Source of the DNA: an uncultured SAR86 cluster bacterium
GTDB lineage: Bacteria > Pseudomonadota > Gammaproteobacteria > Magnimaribacterales > Magnimaribacteraceae
Reading direction: 5' to 3'
Length of the DNA stretch: 64,000 bases
Assembly: GCA_902537425.1 (NCBI GenBank)
Contig: CACBBD010000004.1
Span: forward strand, 30,917 to 94,916
The translations under genes and the position numbers were made by a program. Position 1 is the first letter of the stretch; the number at the start of each line of letters is the position of its first letter. Of this stretch, positions 1 to 8,902 are shown piece after piece. The notes below the pieces were generated by a model. That model was not told where the DNA came from, ran no database searches, and saw nothing but the letters and a program-made list of their open reading frames with translations.

Positions 1-55
1 GGGTTACGGGCCTCTAATAGACCGACTAAAGCAGAGTGAGGTTAAAGATGTCTAA
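1..55 (+). CDS. nqrC: Na+-translocating NADH:quinone reductase subunit C, C-terminal tail (partial)
   Basis: Only the last 17 codons are present, read in the frame beginning at base 2 and ending at TAA 53-55. The peptide [17 protein letters not shown] matches the usual C-terminal pattern of NqrC (G-[FY]-G-P followed by a short amphipathic helix). The stop codon overlaps the nqrD start by 8 bases (ATGTCTAA), as expected for an nqr operon. NqrC carries a covalently bound FMN in its periplasmic domain, but that part lies outside the window. The assignment depends on this short tail plus the downstream nqrD, E and F. Confidence 0.8.
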   Translation, partial: GYGPLIDRLKQSEVKDV

Positions 56-716
56 AGCAAAAGAAGTTTTACTCAATCCTATCTTTAATGACAATCCTAT
101 TGCATTGCAAATCTTAGGCATTTGTTCTGCTCTTGCTGTAACGGGTAACCTCTACATCACATTAATAATGTGTGTTGCTCTAACAACTGTTGTAACCTTA
201 TCTAACCTTTTTGTATCTCTAATAAGAAATCATATCCCAACAAATATTAGAATCATTGTACAGATATCTATAATAGCTACACTCGTCATGCTTGTAGATG
301 AAGTCCTTCAAGCTTTCGATTATGAGAGTAGTAAGACATTGTCTGTATTTGTTGGTTTGATCGTTACTAATTGTATAGTTATGGGTAGAGCAGAAGCCTT
401 TGCTATGAAGAATGGACCATTGATGAGTGCAATTGATGGTTTTGGTAATGGACTTGGTTACAGTGTCATCTTAATTGTTATTGCTATCATAAGAGAATTC
501 GTGGGCGCTGGAACATTCTATGGAATCGAAATAATGCCTCTGACAACCAATGGTGGATGGTATCTTGCAAACAACTTTTTCTTAACTCCAGCAAGTTCTT
601 TTTTCATTATAGGATTTACTATATGGGCACTCAGACAATGGAAAACAGAACAAATAGAAGAGCCAGAATTTAAGATATCTAAAAATAGTCTTGAAGGTGA
701 AAAGGGAGCAGCTTAA
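48..716 (+). CDS. nqrD: Na+-NQR subunit D, membrane subunit
   Basis: Integral inner-membrane subunit of the sodium-pumping NADH:quinone oxidoreductase, which couples NADH oxidation and quinone reduction to Na+ export. The protein (222 residues from the ATG at 48) is almost wholly hydrophobic, with about six membrane helices. It contains the family sequences [20 protein letters not shown] near the N-terminus and [16 protein letters not shown] in the middle; the latter carries the conserved Cys that helps ligate the intramembrane iron centre shared with NqrE. A GTG at 36 is in frame, but the ATG at 48 fits the family N-terminus (MSKAKEVLL) and gives the typical overlap with nqrC. The stop overlaps nqrE by one base (TAATG). 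Confidence 0.97.
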   Translation: MSKAKEVLLNPIFNDNPIALQILGICSALAVTGNLYITLIMCVALTTVVTLSNLFVSLIRNHIPTNIRIIVQISIIATLVMLVDEVLQAFDYESSKTLSVFVGLIVTNCIVMGRAEAFAMKNGPLMSAIDGFGNGLGYSVILIVIAIIREFVGAGTFYGIEIMPLTTNGGWYLANNFFLTPASSFFIIGFTIWALRQWKTEQIEEPEFKISKNSLEGEKGAA

Positions 717-1315
717 TGCTAGAAGCATATCTTAGTATTTTTATTAAAGCTGTCTTCATTGAGAATATAGCAATCAACTTTTTTCTTGGCATGTGTACTT
801 TTCTTGCCATTTCTAAAAGAATCCAACCTGCGATTGGTTTGGGAATTGCTGTTATTGTCGTACTGGGACTTGCAGTGCCGATAAATAATCTAATTTTTAA
901 TTATTTCTTAAAAGCAGATGCACTCTTTCCCGGGTCAGATTTACATTTCGTAGGACTCATATGTTACATAGGAATTATTGCGGCTTTAGTACAAATACTA
1001 GAAATGTTTTTAGATCGTTATATACCAGCTCTTTATAACGCACTCGGTGTATTTTTGCCGTTGATCACAGTTAACTGTGCAATTCTAGGTGGAGTACTTT
1101 TTTCTATTGAAAGAAACTTAGAATTTACTGAAAGCATAGTTTATGGACTAGGAGCTGGAACTGGTTGGGCTCTTGCTATTGTAGCTTTAGCAGGGATAAC
1201 AGAGAGGTTAAAATATGCCGATATACCTGAAGGTCTTCAGGGGTTAGGTATAACTTTCATAACAGTAGGATTAATGTGTTTCGGTTTTTTATCATTCGGA
1301 GGAATATCTTTATAA
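716..1315 (+). CDS. nqrE: Na+-NQR subunit E, membrane subunit
   Basis: Second RnfA/NqrE-type membrane subunit, 199 residues and about six helices, of normal family length. N-terminal [20 protein letters not shown] and central [13 protein letters not shown] are diagnostic. Their cysteines, one in each inverted repeat half, correspond to the ligands of the [2Fe-2S] or Fe centre at the NqrD/NqrE interface. The start overlaps the nqrD stop, and nqrF starts two bases after its stop, so translation is probably coupled through the operon. Confidence 0.97.
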   Translation: MLEAYLSIFIKAVFIENIAINFFLGMCTFLAISKRIQPAIGLGIAVIVVLGLAVPINNLIFNYFLKADALFPGSDLHFVGLICYIGIIAALVQILEMFLDRYIPALYNALGVFLPLITVNCAILGGVLFSIERNLEFTESIVYGLGAGTGWALAIVALAGITERLKYADIPEGLQGLGITFITVGLMCFGFLSFGGISL

Positions 1316-1316
1316 A

Positions 1317-2549
1317 ATGAACTTTATTCAAAATGAAATCGTGCTAGGAGTTTTAGTTTTTACAATTGCAGTCAATTTGATGGTTTTTATAATTCTTGGC
1401 GCAAGGAAGCTTTTAGTTTCTTCAGGTAATATCAGTATTTCTATGAACGATGCTGCGAAATCAATTGAGGTAGAGGCTGGAGGAAAATTGCTGCAAACTT
1501 TAGCTGCGCAGAATTTATTCTTATCATCTGCCTGTGGTGGAGGCGGAACTTGTGCTCAATGTAAATGTAAGGTTATAAGTGGTGGAGGATCTATTCTTCC
1601 AACTGAAGAATCTCATTTTACTAATAAAGAAAAAAAGGAAGGTTGGAGGCTATCTTGCCAAGTTCCTGTGAAAGACGATATGGAAATAGTAGTACCAGAC
1701 GAAGTCTTTGGTGCTAGGAAATGGGAATGTGAAGTTATTTCAAATAAAAATGTTGCGACTTTTATTAAAGAACTTGTTCTCAAATTACCTGAAGGAGAAG
1801 AAGTTGCTTTTAAAGCTGGCGGTTATGTTCAAATGGAAATTCCTCCATATGAATTAGATTACAAATCTTTTGATATTGAAGAAGAATATCATGGAGATTG
1901 GGATAGATTTGGTGTTTGGGAGAACTCCTCAAAGACACTTGAACCAGTCATTAGAGCTTACTCTATGGCCAATTATCCAAATGAAAAAGGAATAATGAAA
2001 TTCAATATCAGAATTGCTTCACCTCCTCCTGGTACAGATTTTCCTGCAGGTGAAATGAGTTCTTATATTTTTAATTTAAAACAAGGCGATACTCTCACTA
2101 TTTTTGGACCTTTTGGGGAATTTTTTGCGGAAGAGACTGACGCAGAGATGGTGTTTATTGGTGGCGGTGCAGGTATGGCGCCAATGAGATCTCATATTTT
2201 TGATCAATTACTGAGATTAAACTCTAAACGCAAAATCACTTTCTTTTACGGAGCTAGAAGCTTAACAGAAATGTTCTACACAGATGAATATGACAAATTA
2301 GCAGAAGAACATGATAATTTTGAATGGCATGTAGCCTTATCTGATCCTTTACCTGAAGACAATTGGGAAGGGCATACAGGCTTCATCCATCAAGTCATTC
2401 ATGATCAATATCTAAAGGATCATCCTTCACCAGAAGATTGTGAATATTATATGTGTGGTCCGCCTCCAATGATGGCTGCATGTTTTGATATGTTAGATAG
2501 CTTGGGCGTGGAGCCAGAAGCAATTAAATTTGATGATTTTGGAAGCTAA
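1317..2549 (+). CDS. nqrF: Na+-NQR subunit F, NADH-oxidising ferredoxin/FAD subunit
   Basis: Electron entry subunit of Na+-NQR: NADH reduces FAD, then a [2Fe-2S] cluster. The 410 residues comprise one N-terminal membrane anchor (about 8-28), a plant-type ferredoxin domain with cluster cysteines C73, C79, C82 and C114, an FAD-binding domain with the RAYSMANYP motif, and a C-terminal NADH-binding domain with [12 protein letters not shown] and CGPPPMM. The C-terminus IKFDDFGS is typical of the family. All expected cofactor residues are present, so the subunit should be functional. Confidence 0.98.
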   Translation: MNFIQNEIVLGVLVFTIAVNLMVFIILGARKLLVSSGNISISMNDAAKSIEVEAGGKLLQTLAAQNLFLSSACGGGGTCAQCKCKVISGGGSILPTEESHFTNKEKKEGWRLSCQVPVKDDMEIVVPDEVFGARKWECEVISNKNVATFIKELVLKLPEGEEVAFKAGGYVQMEIPPYELDYKSFDIEEEYHGDWDRFGVWENSSKTLEPVIRAYSMANYPNEKGIMKFNIRIASPPPGTDFPAGEMSSYIFNLKQGDTLTIFGPFGEFFAEETDAEMVFIGGGAGMAPMRSHIFDQLLRLNSKRKITFFYGARSLTEMFYTDEYDKLAEEHDNFEWHVALSDPLPEDNWEGHTGFIHQVIHDQYLKDHPSPEDCEYYMCGPPPMMAACFDMLDSLGVEPEAIKFDDFGS

Positions 2550-3566
2550 TTGAATCAAAGCATTTTTTTATCTTCTTTAGCTCTTGTTTTTGTCATATTC
2601 TTAATCTTCAAGAATGATGATATAGCTGAGACTCAGATTTTTAAAGGCAGTATCATGGGTACTGGCTATAGCATTTCAATTCAATCTGAAGTTTCAAGTC
2701 AAAATACACACTTTAAAGCATTCAACATCCTTCAAAAAGTTAACCAGGAAATGTCTACATATCTAGACGATTCTTTGATTTCAAAAGTAAATAAAGCTGA
2801 AGTTGGCATATGGATAACAGTTACTCAAGATTTTATAGAAGTTTTAGATTATGCCTTAGCTTTATGTAAAGAGACTCAAGGTATCTATGACGTTTCTATT
2901 GGCAAATTAGTTAATCTGTGGGGGTTTGGTCCTGATGAAGTTTATGAAGAACCTTCTGAGGAAGAGGTATCTTATTTATCGTCTCAAGTTGGTTGTGGTT
3001 CAGTTATTCTAGACTCCTCAAACCTTTTAGTTAAAAAAGTTAAAGATATTGAATTAGATTTCTCATCAATAGCGAAGGGTTTTGCTATTGACAAGGTATA
3101 TGATTTTTTAGATGAGCAGCAGAACATCAAAAGCTTTTTTATTGAGATAGGAGGAGAGATTCGATCCACTTCTTTAAAATCCAATGATCAGCCCTGGAAA
3201 GCTGGAATAGTAAATCCATCAGATCAAGACAAGATCATATATACTTTTTTGTCTTCTAGTTTTGATTCTTTTGCCTTGGCAACTTCAGGGGATTATAGAA
3301 ATTCAAGAATCCTTGATGAAAAAGAATTTAGTCACACCATGAATACTTTTTCTGGGGTTCCATCTAGTTTTTCAAAAAAATCTGTAACTGTTATTTCCGA
3401 AAACGCAATGAAAGCTGATGCGCTTGCAACAGCTCTCAATGCCATGAAATTAGAACAGGCTATTAATTATTCTAATAAGGAAGGAATAAAAGCCCTTTTT
3501 ATTACAGAAATTGAAGGTCAAACTAAATTACTATTTTCTGACGACCTTGAACAAGTTAAAATATAA
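2550..3566 (+). CDS. apbE: ApbE-type FAD:protein FMN transferase
   Basis: Transfers FMN from FAD onto threonine residues of NqrB and NqrC during maturation. The gene starts with TTG directly after the nqrF stop, and the N-terminus (residues 1-20) is a hydrophobic signal or anchor segment without an obvious lipobox Cys. Family motifs are GSIMGTGYSI near residue 35, LDFSSIAKGFAID around 170, GGEIR, ATSGDYRNS, and the metal-binding region MKADALATAL near the C-terminus. The usual H-x-x-[DN]-P-x-T-G motif reads SHTMNTFSG here, which is divergent. Its place between nqrF and nqrM supports a dedicated Nqr role. Confidence 0.92.
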   Translation: MNQSIFLSSLALVFVIFLIFKNDDIAETQIFKGSIMGTGYSISIQSEVSSQNTHFKAFNILQKVNQEMSTYLDDSLISKVNKAEVGIWITVTQDFIEVLDYALALCKETQGIYDVSIGKLVNLWGFGPDEVYEEPSEEEVSYLSSQVGCGSVILDSSNLLVKKVKDIELDFSSIAKGFAIDKVYDFLDEQQNIKSFFIEIGGEIRSTSLKSNDQPWKAGIVNPSDQDKIIYTFLSSSFDSFALATSGDYRNSRILDEKEFSHTMNTFSGVPSSFSKKSVTVISENAMKADALATALNAMKLEQAINYSNKEGIKALFITEIEGQTKLLFSDDLEQVKI

Positions 3567-3568
3567 CT

Positions 3569-3745
3569 ATGTTGGAAATGCTCTTAATCTTTTTTGTTTT
3601 AATGTCTATTATCGGTATTATGTCAGTGGGTGTTCTCTTTGGAAAAAAACCTATAACCGGCTCTTGTGGAGGGCTAGCTGGTTTAGAACCAGGAAGAGAA
3701 TGTGAGTTGTGTGGAGGAAATCCATCTAAATGCATAGAACAATAA
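3569..3745 (+). CDS. nqrM: Na+-NQR maturation protein NqrM
   Basis: Short gene of 58 codons, two bases after apbE. It has one N-terminal membrane helix (about residues 3-24) followed by VGVLFGKKPITGSCGG, the hallmark of NqrM (DUF539). Cys33, Cys45, Cys48 and Cys55 form the conserved cysteine set. NqrM is needed to assemble active Na+-NQR and is thought to deliver iron to the NqrD/NqrE site. The reading frame ends 4 bases before a strong terminator, making it the last gene of the nqr operon. Confidence 0.93.
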   Translation: MLEMLLIFFVLMSIIGIMSVGVLFGKKPITGSCGGLAGLEPGRECELCGGNPSKCIEQ

Positions 3746-3771
3746 AAAAGGGAGCCAAAGCTCCCTTTTTT
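3744..3771. terminator. Bidirectional rho-independent terminator between nqrM and aceA
   Basis: A six-base GC-rich stem, GGGAGC (3750-3755) with GCTCCC (3760-3765), closes a four-base loop. It is flanked by A6 on the left and T6 on the right, so it can work on both strands. It separates the convergent nqr operon and aceA. Confidence 0.92.
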
Positions 3772-3782
3772 ATGAAAGTTAA

Positions 3783-5363
3783 TTAGAACTGATTCATAGT
3801 ATTATCTTCACCTGAAGCCTTCAGAGCTGCCTCTCCAGCAAAATATTCTTTGTGATCATCTCCCATATCTGATCCAGCCATATTTTGATGTTTAACGCAT
3901 GCAATGCCTTCACGTATTTCTTTTCTTTGAACACCTTTTACATAGCCAAGCATACCCTCTTCACCAAAATATTCTTTTGCAAGATTATCAGTGGATAAAG
4001 CTGCAGTGTGGTAAGTGGGGAGGGTGATTAGATGATGGAAAATACCAGCTTGCTTCGCAGCATCCGCTTGAAATGTTCTTATTTTTTCATCAGCCTCTAG
4101 ACCAAGTTCACTTGTGTCATATTTTTCATCCATTAGATTATCTCTGTCATAATCAGAAGTATCTTTTCCAGCCTTCTCCATTGCATCAAAAACTTGCTGT
4201 CTAAAATTTAATGTCCAATTAAAGGAAGGACTATTGTTGTAAACAAGTTTTGCATTTGGAATAACTTTTCTAATTTCATCCATCATTGCACCAATTTGAC
4301 CAATGTGAGGTTTTTCTGTCTCTATCCAAATAAGATCTGCACCATTTTGAAGGCTGGTAACTGAATCTAAAATACATCTCGCCTCACCGGTGCCCTCCAT
4401 AAATCTATATAGATTGCTTGGAAGCCTTCTAGGTCTAACAACTCTTCCATGATAGTTGATGAGAACATCACCGTGTTTCATTTGATCCTCAGAAACCACT
4501 TCTAAATCTAGAAAAGAATTATATTGATCCCCAAGATCTCCTACTTCATGAGTAATTGCTATTTGCTTTGTCAAACCAGCCCCTAAAGAGTCAGTTCTTG
4601 CAACTATCACTCCGTCATCGACTCCCAACTCTAAAAAAGCATAGCGAACTGCATTTATTTTAGCCAAGAAATCTGCATGGGGGACTGTCACTTTACCATC
4701 TTGGTGTCCGCATTGTTTTTCGTCAGAAACTTGATTTTCAATTTGAATACAACAGGCTCCGGCTTCAATCATTTGTTTAGCCATTAGATAAGTGGCTTCT
4801 TCATTTCCAAAACCGGCATCAATATCTGCAATAATTGGAACAATGTGTGTTTGGAAGTTATCTATTTTATTTTGTATATCTGCTTTAGCGTCTTCTTCAG
4901 CCTCGTCTAATTGTCTAAATAAGTCTCCAAGTTCTCTAGCATCTGCTTGTTTTAAAAAGGTATAAAGTTCGTTTATCAAAGATGCGACTGTTGTTTTTTC
5001 GTGCATGGACTGGTCTGGAAGAGGTCCAAACTCAGATCTCAAGGCAGCAACCATCCAGCCAGACAGATATAAATACTTTTTATCTGTATTTCCAAAATGT
5101 TTCTTTATTGAAATAAGTTTTTGCTGTCCAATAAATCCATGCCAACAGCCTAAAGATTGTGTATAAGCTTCTGGATTAGCATCATACTCATCCATATCCT
5201 TTCTCATTATGGCCGCAGTGTACCTGGCTATATCAAGACCTGATTGAAACTGATTTTGAAGTTTCATTCTTGCTGCACTTTCAGGTTCAATGTTTACATT
5301 GGAAGCATTACCTTTGTTTTTTAGATCGGTAAGTTCTTGTATTAAATCTTTATAAGACGCCAT
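3783..5363 (-). CDS. aceA: Isocitrate lyase
   Basis: Glyoxylate-cycle enzyme cleaving isocitrate to glyoxylate and succinate, which allows growth on acetate, fatty acids or other C2 sources. At 526 residues it belongs to the long class (as in Pseudomonas), which carries KQCGHQDGKVTVP around residue 217; the Cys-His of the C-G-H signature is the active-site base region. PIIADIDAGFGNEEATYLM supplies the Mg2+-binding region, and NNSPSFNW lies near the substrate site. The start is supported by a good ribosome site (GGGAG, 5 bases upstream of the ATG). Malate synthase is not in the window. A terminator follows immediately. Confidence 0.97.
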   Translation of the reverse strand: MASYKDLIQELTDLKNKGNASNVNIEPESAARMKLQNQFQSGLDIARYTAAIMRKDMDEYDANPEAYTQSLGCWHGFIGQQKLISIKKHFGNTDKKYLYLSGWMVAALRSEFGPLPDQSMHEKTTVASLINELYTFLKQADARELGDLFRQLDEAEEDAKADIQNKIDNFQTHIVPIIADIDAGFGNEEATYLMAKQMIEAGACCIQIENQVSDEKQCGHQDGKVTVPHADFLAKINAVRYAFLELGVDDGVIVARTDSLGAGLTKQIAITHEVGDLGDQYNSFLDLEVVSEDQMKHGDVLINYHGRVVRPRRLPSNLYRFMEGTGEARCILDSVTSLQNGADLIWIETEKPHIGQIGAMMDEIRKVIPNAKLVYNNSPSFNWTLNFRQQVFDAMEKAGKDTSDYDRDNLMDEKYDTSELGLEADEKIRTFQADAAKQAGIFHHLITLPTYHTAALSTDNLAKEYFGEEGMLGYVKGVQRKEIREGIACVKHQNMAGSDMGDDHKEYFAGEAALKASGEDNTMNQF

Positions 5364-5392
5364 TTTTCTCCCTTTTTCGTTATTTGAATTGA

Positions 5393-5420
5393 CTATTATT
5401 GCCTAAAACTATTTCATCAA
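5393..5420 (-). promoter_or_regulatory. Possible aceA promoter
   Basis: On the minus strand TTGATG (complement of 5415-5420) and TAATAG (complement of 5393-5398) are separated by 16 bases and lie about 30 bases before the aceA start. The match to the sigma-70 pattern is fair only. The 124-base purB-aceA gap suggests aceA has its own promoter. Confidence 0.35.
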
Positions 5421-5487
5421 AACAAAATGAAATCTAGCTTTGAGGAGGCGTAAGTTTAACCAGATATTGTTATAAATCAACTAACTT

Positions 5488-6849
5488 TTAGGTCCTAGAA
5501 AGCTTCTCTGCGTAGCCTATATAGGAGAAAGGTGTTAATTCTAAAAGACGTTGCTTTTCGTCCTGCGGTATATCCATATTTTCTATGAAATTTATTAAAT
5601 CAGATCTATTTAAATCTTTACCTCTAGATAGTTTCTTCATTAATTCATAACCGTTAGGTATATTATTTTTTCTTATAATTGTTTGAATAGCTTCAGTAAG
5701 AACTTCCCAAGAATCATTTAAATCTTCAATTAATTTTTCATTATTTAATTCAAGTTTATCTAAACCTTTTAATAAGGAATTGAGTGCGATGTTTATGTAT
5801 CCGAAACATATACCTAGGTTCCTCATGACGGTAGAGTCTGTCAGATCTCTTTGCCATCTTGATATGGTAACTGTGTTACTAATATGAGTTAAGTTGGCAT
5901 TAGCCATTCCGAAATTACCTTCTGCATTTTCAAAATCTATAGGATTGACCTTATGAGGCATGGTTGAAGAACCAACTTCGCCATCTTTTAATTTCTGTTT
6001 GAAATAACCTAATGAAATGTACCCCCAAACATCCCTACTTAAGTCTATCAGAACATTGTTTAGCTTTACATAATCACCAAGCAGCAAGGCAATTGAGTCT
6101 TTTGGTTCAACTTGAGTAGTATGACTGTTGAAATCAAGCTTTAAGCTTTTAACAAAATCTTTGGATACTTTCTCCCAATCAATATTTGGATAAGCAATAT
6201 GATGAGCGTTATAGTTACCTACTGCTCCGTTAATTTTCCCTGTCATTTCATGTCGCTTTATCTCATTTGAAACTTTGTTTAATCTATGGAGGTAGTTTGA
6301 AAATTCTTTACCCATAGTAGTAGGAGAAGCATTTTGACCATGGGTTCTTGAAAGCATTGATTTTCCTGAATACCTTTTTGACAGAGATTTAATTTTTCTT
6401 TCTAGTTTAGTAATTAAAGCACCAATAATAGCTGAGGCATCTTTAATCATTAAAGCGTACGAAAGATTGTTTATATCTTCAGAAGTACATGCAAAATGTA
6501 TAAATTCAGAATATTTGTCTAGTTTTTTCTGTTTTTTAAATTTTTCTTTTAAGAAATATTCAATAGCTTTGACATCATGATTAGTTTTGCTCTCAATGGC
6601 TTTGATACGTTTAGCATCATTGACATCAAAATTATTAATTAAATCATTGAGATAGGTGATTTCTTTAATATTTAATTTAGGAAGTTCTTTTATCTTCGAA
6701 TTACTTGAGAGGTGCAGGAACCATTTTATTTCAATGATAACTCGGTATTTAATTAGCCCGAATTCGCTAGTTATAGGCCTTAAATCTGATACAGATTGAT
6801 TGTATCTGCCGTCTAAAGGCGAAATAGATAAAAGATTTTCAGATTTCAT
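5488..6849 (-). CDS. purB: Adenylosuccinate lyase
   Basis: Purine-synthesis enzyme that removes fumarate from SAICAR and from adenylosuccinate. The 453 residues match the gammaproteobacterial long form. The fumarase/aspartase signature SSTMPHKVNPIDFENAEGN is present on the mobile active-site loop, together with SRTHGQNASPTTMG (catalytic His region) and HTTQVEPKDS. The protein is Lys/Asn-rich, matching the low G+C background. A TATAAT sequence lies only about 7 bases before the ATG (complement of 6856-6861), and no Shine-Dalgarno sequence is visible, so the mRNA could be nearly leaderless. Confidence 0.97.
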   Translation of the reverse strand: MKSENLLSISPLDGRYNQSVSDLRPITSEFGLIKYRVIIEIKWFLHLSSNSKIKELPKLNIKEITYLNDLINNFDVNDAKRIKAIESKTNHDVKAIEYFLKEKFKKQKKLDKYSEFIHFACTSEDINNLSYALMIKDASAIIGALITKLERKIKSLSKRYSGKSMLSRTHGQNASPTTMGKEFSNYLHRLNKVSNEIKRHEMTGKINGAVGNYNAHHIAYPNIDWEKVSKDFVKSLKLDFNSHTTQVEPKDSIALLLGDYVKLNNVLIDLSRDVWGYISLGYFKQKLKDGEVGSSTMPHKVNPIDFENAEGNFGMANANLTHISNTVTISRWQRDLTDSTVMRNLGICFGYINIALNSLLKGLDKLELNNEKLIEDLNDSWEVLTEAIQTIIRKNNIPNGYELMKKLSRGKDLNRSDLINFIENMDIPQDEKQRLLELTPFSYIGYAEKLSRT

Positions 6850-6914
6850 ATTTCTATTATAACTTAATGTTTTTATTCCTTGCCTTGAAGATAAACTACA
6901 TACAAACTATTGAT

Positions 6915-8195
6915 ATGGTAAAAATGTTTTTAGCTTTAGTTTTTTTCAGTATTAGCATTACAATCCATGCTAGAACATTAATTCATGCTGGTTATTTATT
7001 TAATGCTGAAAATGGGACTATTGAACCTCAAATGTCAATCGTCATCGACCAAGACAGAATAACTAATGTTCTTGAAGGATACGTTAATCCAGAACCTGAT
7101 GATATTTACCTAGACCTTACTGGTTATTATATTTTACCTGGGCTAATTGACATGCACGTTCATCTAACAAATCAAAGTTCAAGAAATGCTTATTTGGAGA
7201 GGGTAACTTTGAATGCTGCAGATTATGCTATCAGGGCAACAAAACACGCTGAAAACACTCTAATAGCAGGCTTTACAACTATTAGAAATTTGGGAGATTC
7301 AGATACGGTGACTATTTCCCTCAGAAATGCCATAAATAATGAAACCGTAATCGGACCCAGAATTTATTCTTCAGGCAAGACTATCTCTACAACAGGAGGT
7401 CATGGCGATCCTTCAAACTCTCTTAACCAAAAATTAACCTCTGATTTAGGACCTAAAGATGGTGTCATGAATGGAGAGGAAGAAGCCATGGAGTCAGTAA
7501 GATTTCGTTATAAAGAAAATGCAGATCTTATTAAATTTACAGCAACTGGAGGAGTCCTGAGTAATGCTAATGATGGTCAAAATCCTCAAATGACATTAAG
7601 CGAGATGAAAGCAATTGTTTCGACTGCAAAAGATTATGGGTTTAAGGTAGCTGCTCATGCGCACGGCGCTGAAGGAATTAAAAGAGCTGTATTAGCTGGA
7701 GTAGATTCGATAGAACATGGAACATTAATGGATAACGAAGGCGCAGCTTTAATGAGGGATAGAGGAGTATATTATGTTCCAACTCTTTTAGCAGGAAAAT
7801 GGGTTTCAGATAAAGCTCTTTTAGAGGGTTATTATCCTCCCTTTGTAGAGAAGAAGGCATTAGAAATAGGTCCAAAGCTTCAGTCTACCTTTTCAATGGC
7901 TTATCAAGCTGGCGTTAAGATTGCCTTTGGAACAGACAGCGGAGTTTCTCCGCATGGAGAAAACGCCAAAGAATTCTCTTTGATGCTAAAAGGTGGCATG
8001 CCTGCAAAAGAAGCAATAATGAGTGCTACCATTTATGCAGCTGATTTATTGGGTGAAAAGGAAAACTTAGGAAGTATAGTAAAAGATAAATATGCGGATT
8101 TAATTGGAGTTTCAAGAAATCCTTTGGAGGATATATCAATTCTTGAGACAGTAGATTTTGTAATGAAAGGAGGTAAGGTTGTAAAAGAGCCTTAA
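6915..8195 (+). CDS. Exported metal-dependent amidohydrolase (imidazolonepropionase/prolidase-like)
   Basis: Amidohydrolase-superfamily TIM barrel with the expected metal ligands: DMHVHLT (HxH of strand 1), DLIKFTATGG with the Lys that is usually carboxylated, AAHAHG (strand 5 His), SIEHGTLMD (strand 6 His) and FGTDSGV (strand 8 Asp). This pattern is typical of Xaa-Pro or Xaa-Arg dipeptidases and related arylalkyl hydrolases; the substrate cannot be told from sequence. The longer frame opens at 6867, but the ATG at 6915 gives a clean signal peptide (MVKMFLALVFFSISITIHA), so the enzyme is probably periplasmic and 426 residues long. It sits 6 bases upstream of a GST gene. Confidence 0.88.
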   Translation: MVKMFLALVFFSISITIHARTLIHAGYLFNAENGTIEPQMSIVIDQDRITNVLEGYVNPEPDDIYLDLTGYYILPGLIDMHVHLTNQSSRNAYLERVTLNAADYAIRATKHAENTLIAGFTTIRNLGDSDTVTISLRNAINNETVIGPRIYSSGKTISTTGGHGDPSNSLNQKLTSDLGPKDGVMNGEEEAMESVRFRYKENADLIKFTATGGVLSNANDGQNPQMTLSEMKAIVSTAKDYGFKVAAHAHGAEGIKRAVLAGVDSIEHGTLMDNEGAALMRDRGVYYVPTLLAGKWVSDKALLEGYYPPFVEKKALEIGPKLQSTFSMAYQAGVKIAFGTDSGVSPHGENAKEFSLMLKGGMPAKEAIMSATIYAADLLGEKENLGSIVKDKYADLIGVSRNPLEDISILETVDFVMKGGKVVKEP

Positions 8196-8201
8196 GAACA
8201 A

Positions 8202-8813
8202 ATGAAATTATTTAATTCAATGGGTCCAAACCCACATGTAGTCAGAATGTTTATAGCTGAACTCGGTCTTGATATTGAAACTATTGAAGTTGATTTGATG
8301 GCTGGTGAAAATAGACAAGAAGAACATCTAAAAAGAAATCCTTCTGGTCAAATGCCTGCTTTGGAGCTTGATAATGGAGATTACTTAGCAGAAATAACAG
8401 CAATTTGTGAATTTTTAGATGAAATAAATGGTCATAGTGATCTTATAGGTAAAACGCCTGAAGAAAGAGCTGAGACAAAAATGTGGGTTCGAAGAATTGA
8501 TCTACAAATTATTGAGCCTTTAACAAATGGTTTTAGATCTGCTGAAGGATATGAACTCTTTAAAGATAGATTACATCTAATACCTCAAGCTGCAGATGAT
8601 TTAAAGATGATTGCACAAGAACGACTACAATGGCTTGATAAACAACTTGAAGGAAAAGAATTTATTTGTGGTGATAGATTTACTCTAGCTGACATCATGC
8701 TTTATTGCTTCTTAAATTTTGGTGCTTCTGTTGGTCAAGTTATTAACGAGGAAAATAAAAATATTTCTAATCTTTATTCTAGATTAAGTGAGTTGGATTC
8801 AGCTTCAGCCTGA
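8202..8813 (+). CDS. Glutathione S-transferase family protein
   Basis: 203 residues with an N-terminal thioredoxin-like domain (MKLFNSMGPNPHVVRMF, then NPSGQMPALELDNG holding the cis-Pro, and an ExxAI-like AEITAICEFLDE segment for glutathione binding) and an all-helical C-terminal domain with FTLADIML. No distinctive catalytic Ser, Tyr or Cys pattern allows a subclass. It probably conjugates or isomerises small electrophiles in the cytosol. The stop overlaps the start of a 29-codon reading frame (TGATG), suggesting a translationally coupled set. Confidence 0.9.
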   Translation: MKLFNSMGPNPHVVRMFIAELGLDIETIEVDLMAGENRQEEHLKRNPSGQMPALELDNGDYLAEITAICEFLDEINGHSDLIGKTPEERAETKMWVRRIDLQIIEPLTNGFRSAEGYELFKDRLHLIPQAADDLKMIAQERLQWLDKQLEGKEFICGDRFTLADIMLYCFLNFGASVGQVINEENKNISNLYSRLSELDSASA

Positions 8814-8902
8814 TGGATAAAGAGGAAAGAATAAGAGCTTGGCTTTGTACTTTGGTTGTTATTATTGTGCTAACTCTCTGGATCGTTTCTGCTTTTGTCT
8901 GA
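8813..8902 (+). CDS. Putative 29-residue single-pass membrane microprotein
   Basis: Short frame starting in the GST stop (TGATG) and ending directly against the ATG of the next gene (TGAATG). The product has a charged N-terminus (MDKEERIRAW) followed by one hydrophobic helix of about 19 residues (LCTLVVIIVLTLWIVSAFV). The exact tiling between two genes argues that it is translated, but there is no family I recognise and no independent proof. It could instead be a coupling leader that carries ribosomes to the next gene. Confidence 0.5.
   Translation: MDKEERIRAWLCTLVVIIVLTLWIVSAFV

Noticed and set aside
3511..3705. 64-codon plus-strand frame over the apbE end and nqrM
   Set aside because: Wrong frame; the nqrM frame from 3569 has the family motif and cysteines.
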